In this document: positions 49,433-50,773 of the stretch, one piece after another
How the letters are laid out: the number at the start of each line of letters is the position of its first letter
Position numbering within the stretch: the first letter of the stretch is position 1
DNA from: Candidatus Komeilibacteria bacterium RIFCSPHIGHO2_01_FULL_52_14
Lineage (GTDB): Bacteria; Patescibacteriota; Patescibacteriia; UBA1558; 2-01-FULL-52-15
NCBI GenBank assembly: GCA_001818365.1
Contig: MHKK01000015.1
Coordinates: 1 to 50,773 of the forward strand
Direction: 5' to 3'
DNA length: 50,773 bases
The notes under the pieces: model-generated
Seen by the model: only the letters and a program-made list of their open reading frames with translations
Database searches by the model: none
What the model was told of the DNA's origin: nothing
Made by a program: the position numbers and the translations under genes

Positions 49433-50110
49433 ATGAAAAATAAATCCATTGCGATTGTCGCTGCACATCCTGATGACGAGATCCTTGGCGCAGGCGGTAC
49501 GCTTATTAGGCATTGCAGGAGCGGTTATGATGTTCATTGTCTCGTCCTTGGGGAAGGTGTTCTGTCCCGGGATGCGTCATCCAAGGATATGCAGTCATCG
49601 CTTCTGAAAAACGCCATGGAAGCGGCGAAAATAATAGGTTTCAAGAAGATTGATTTTGCCAATCTTCCCGACAACGCTTTTGACACCGTAAGTTTATTGA
49701 GTGTTACAAAAATAGTTGAAAAATTTTTGAATGAGGTTAATCCTCATATCGTCTATACGCATCATGAATACGATTTGAATGTCGATCACAGGATCGCATT
49801 TCAAGCCGTACTGACCGCTGCGCGTCCGGGCGTTTATCCGGAGCTTGAACAACTATTGACGTTCGAAACCTTGTCATCCACGGAATGGCAGAGAAAGGAC
49901 TTCAAGACATTCCAACCCAATGTGTACGTCGATATTTCTTCGTCGATCGATCAGAAAATCAAGGCGCTCGCTGCGTATACATCCGAGGTGCGTCCGTACC
50001 CGCATCCGCGTTCACTTGAGGGTATCCGGATTCTGAGTAAGTATCGCGGTATGGAGTCGGGCTTGATGGCCGCAGAAGCGTTTTGCGAAATTCGTCGAAT
50101 AGTCAGATAG
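49433..50110 (+). CDS. PIG-L (LmbE-like) deacetylase
   Basis: The 225-residue zinc enzyme carries A-H-P-D-D-E at residues 11-16, the zinc and catalytic motif of N-acetyl-sugar deacetylases, and T-H-H-E-Y-D-L-N-V-D-H-R near residue 118, which supplies the third zinc ligand. It would remove an N-acetyl group from a sugar. Placed beside an ATP-grasp ligase and two acyltransferases it suggests replacement of one N-acyl group by another. Confidence 0.92.
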   Translation: MKNKSIAIVAAHPDDEILGAGGTLIRHCRSGYDVHCLVLGEGVLSRDASSKDMQSSLLKNAMEAAKIIGFKKIDFANLPDNAFDTVSLLSVTKIVEKFLNEVNPHIVYTHHEYDLNVDHRIAFQAVLTAARPGVYPELEQLLTFETLSSTEWQRKDFKTFQPNVYVDISSSIDQKIKALAAYTSEVRPYPHPRSLEGIRILSKYRGMESGLMAAEAFCEIRRIVR

Positions 50111-50122
50111 CAGGTTATTTTT

Positions 50123-50137
50123 TTACAATGATTGTAA
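50123..50137. promoter_or_regulatory. Palindrome with embedded -10 box before pseH
   Basis: TTACAAT, one base, ATTGTAA form a perfect 7-base inverted repeat ending one base before the ATG. TACAAT (50124-50129) inside it could be a -10 box, giving a leaderless transcript and an operator over the start. No convincing -35 is present. Confidence 0.35.
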
Positions 50138-50138
50138 C

Positions 50139-50645
50139 ATGACGCAACAAGCACCAACTTCTCATAGCGATACCCGCTCAATATCGGAAATACGAAAAGC
50201 CACGTTTGATGATGCCGAATTGTTGTTGAATTGGCGCAATGACGAAGTCACGCGGATGCAGGCGTTTACTCAGGATATCATTAAACCTGACGATCACCGA
50301 CAATGGCTTGAACGAACGCTCGGAGACCCGAAAAAAGTGCTTCAAATCATTCTGAATGAGCAAAGCGAGCCTATCGGGCAGGTACGTTTCGATATAAGCG
50401 GAACTGTCGCGGAAATTACGATTGCCCTTGGCCCGGAGTACCGGAATAGGGGATACGGGACTCTGGCTCTCATAGAAAGCTCCACGCGTTTCATGGAACA
50501 TCATCCGGAGGTACGCCGTATCCGGGCCCGCATCAAAGAAACCAACGAAGTATCGATTAAGGTTTTTAAGCGGGCTGGATATGGAGACGAGCGACGCGAT
50601 AAAGAGGTGGTATCGCTGTTTTTCGCGGGAAGAAAAAAAGATTAA
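50139..50645 (+). CDS. pseH: GNAT acetyltransferase, PseH-like
   Basis: A 168-residue GNAT. After a 17-residue disordered start it has I-R-K-A-T-F-D-D-A-E-L-L-L-N-W-R-N-D-E-V-T-R, the opening typical of PseH-type N-acetyltransferases that acetylate the 4-amino group after PseC. The acetyl-CoA site reads Y-R-N-R-G-Y-G near residue 105, with a C-terminal V-F-K-R-A-G-Y. The gene name rests on context plus pattern; other nucleotide-sugar acyltransferases look similar. Confidence 0.75.
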   Translation: MTQQAPTSHSDTRSISEIRKATFDDAELLLNWRNDEVTRMQAFTQDIIKPDDHRQWLERTLGDPKKVLQIILNEQSEPIGQVRFDISGTVAEITIALGPEYRNRGYGTLALIESSTRFMEHHPEVRRIRARIKETNEVSIKVFKRAGYGDERRDKEVVSLFFAGRKKD

Positions 50646-50656
50646 TTACGTATTCT

Positions 50657-50773
50657 ATGAACAAAGTTTTCTTAGACGGTGTAACAGTTTATCTCCGAGG
50701 CATAGAAGAAACCGATCTGACTGATTCCTACATTCAATGGTTTAACGACAGCGAGGTATGTCAATATAACTCC
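50657..50773 (+). CDS. Second GNAT acyltransferase, 3' end outside window
   Basis: The first 39 residues are present. V-Y-L-R-G-I-E-E-T-D-L near residue 11 and Y-I-Q-W-F-N-D-S-E-V near residue 28 match the start of RimJ/RimL- or sugar-type GNATs. It begins 11 bases after pseH, so two acyltransferases stand in tandem. The downstream part is cut by the window edge. Confidence 0.7.
   Translation, partial: MNKVFLDGVTVYLRGIEETDLTDSYIQWFNDSEVCQYNS

Noticed and set aside
1..50773. Alternative genetic code with TGA as glycine (Gracilibacteria/SR1)
   Set aside because: Many well-supported genes end in TGA directly before the next start (for example 18738, 23043, 43683, 45436), and frames do not continue sensibly past them.
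1..50773. CRISPR array, prophage or insertion sequence
   Set aside because: No regularly spaced direct repeats, no transposase, integrase or phage structural motifs were seen; the two HTH_17 proteins alone do not make a mobile element.

Overview
The window looks like a chromosomal piece of an uncultured bacterium of the Candidate Phyla Radiation (Patescibacteria). This is inferred from content: a DUF5667-type membrane protein paired with an ECF sigma factor, a large secreted surface (S-layer-like) protein with the short YYxDG/VFP repeats common in that group, many short hypothetical membrane proteins, very tight gene packing, and a long surface-glycan region. TGA, TAG and TAA all act as stops, so the TGA-recoding lineages (Gracilibacteria, SR1) are unlikely. 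No rRNA or marker gene is present, so placement below this level is not possible.

Region 1 (1-6.7 kb) is envelope and lipid-carrier housekeeping. It holds the 3' end of a class B penicillin-binding protein, a tRNA-Glu(CTC) next to what looks like a decayed copy of itself split by palindromic insertions, a minus-strand squalene/phytoene-synthase-like gene, undecaprenyl diphosphate synthase (uppS), three small or membrane proteins of unknown function, a catalytically degenerate HtrA/PDZ-like protein, and a small helix-turn-helix regulator on the minus strand.

Region 2 (6.9-13 kb) pairs an ECF sigma factor and a one-span DUF5667 protein with a 1254-residue exported surface protein. The surface protein is preceded by a 435-base leader rich in hairpins and followed by a strong terminator.

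Region 3 (13-34 kb) is a surface-polysaccharide assembly region: a TPR membrane protein, an O-antigen ligase/polymerase fused to TPRs, six GT4-type glycosyltransferases, a GT2 polyprenyl-phosphate glycosyltransferase, two GT-C-like membrane proteins, an asparagine-synthase-type amidotransferase, an RfbD-like reductase and four methyltransferases. Most are joined by ATGA overlaps or spacings of a few bases. A Nudix hydrolase resembling GDP-mannose mannosyl hydrolases sits on the opposite strand.

Region 4 (34-50.8 kb) continues with an AT-richer minus-strand pair (nucleotide-sugar epimerase and capsule-synthesis-like protein), a divergently transcribed helix-turn-helix gene, a Wzx flippase, and then a nonulosonic-acid (pseudaminic-acid-type) cluster: SpsF-like cytidylyltransferase, Gfo/Idh/MocA oxidoreductase, DegT aminotransferase, GT-B protein, PseB, PseC, DUF218 protein, PseI/NeuB-type synthase, two-part methyltransferase, ATP-grasp ligase, PPP-family phosphatase, PIG-L deacetylase, PseH-like acetyltransferase and the start of a second GNAT. 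PseG is not present before the window ends. The most interesting candidate system is the tailoring set placed between PseI and PseH (methyltransferase, ATP-grasp, phosphatase, deacetylase), which could build an unusual N-acyl or aminoacyl nonulosonate for the cell surface.

A recurring pattern is a promoter -10 box placed only about 7-20 bases before the start codon, which suggests leaderless or nearly leaderless mRNAs and moves several starts downstream of the longest possible ORF.
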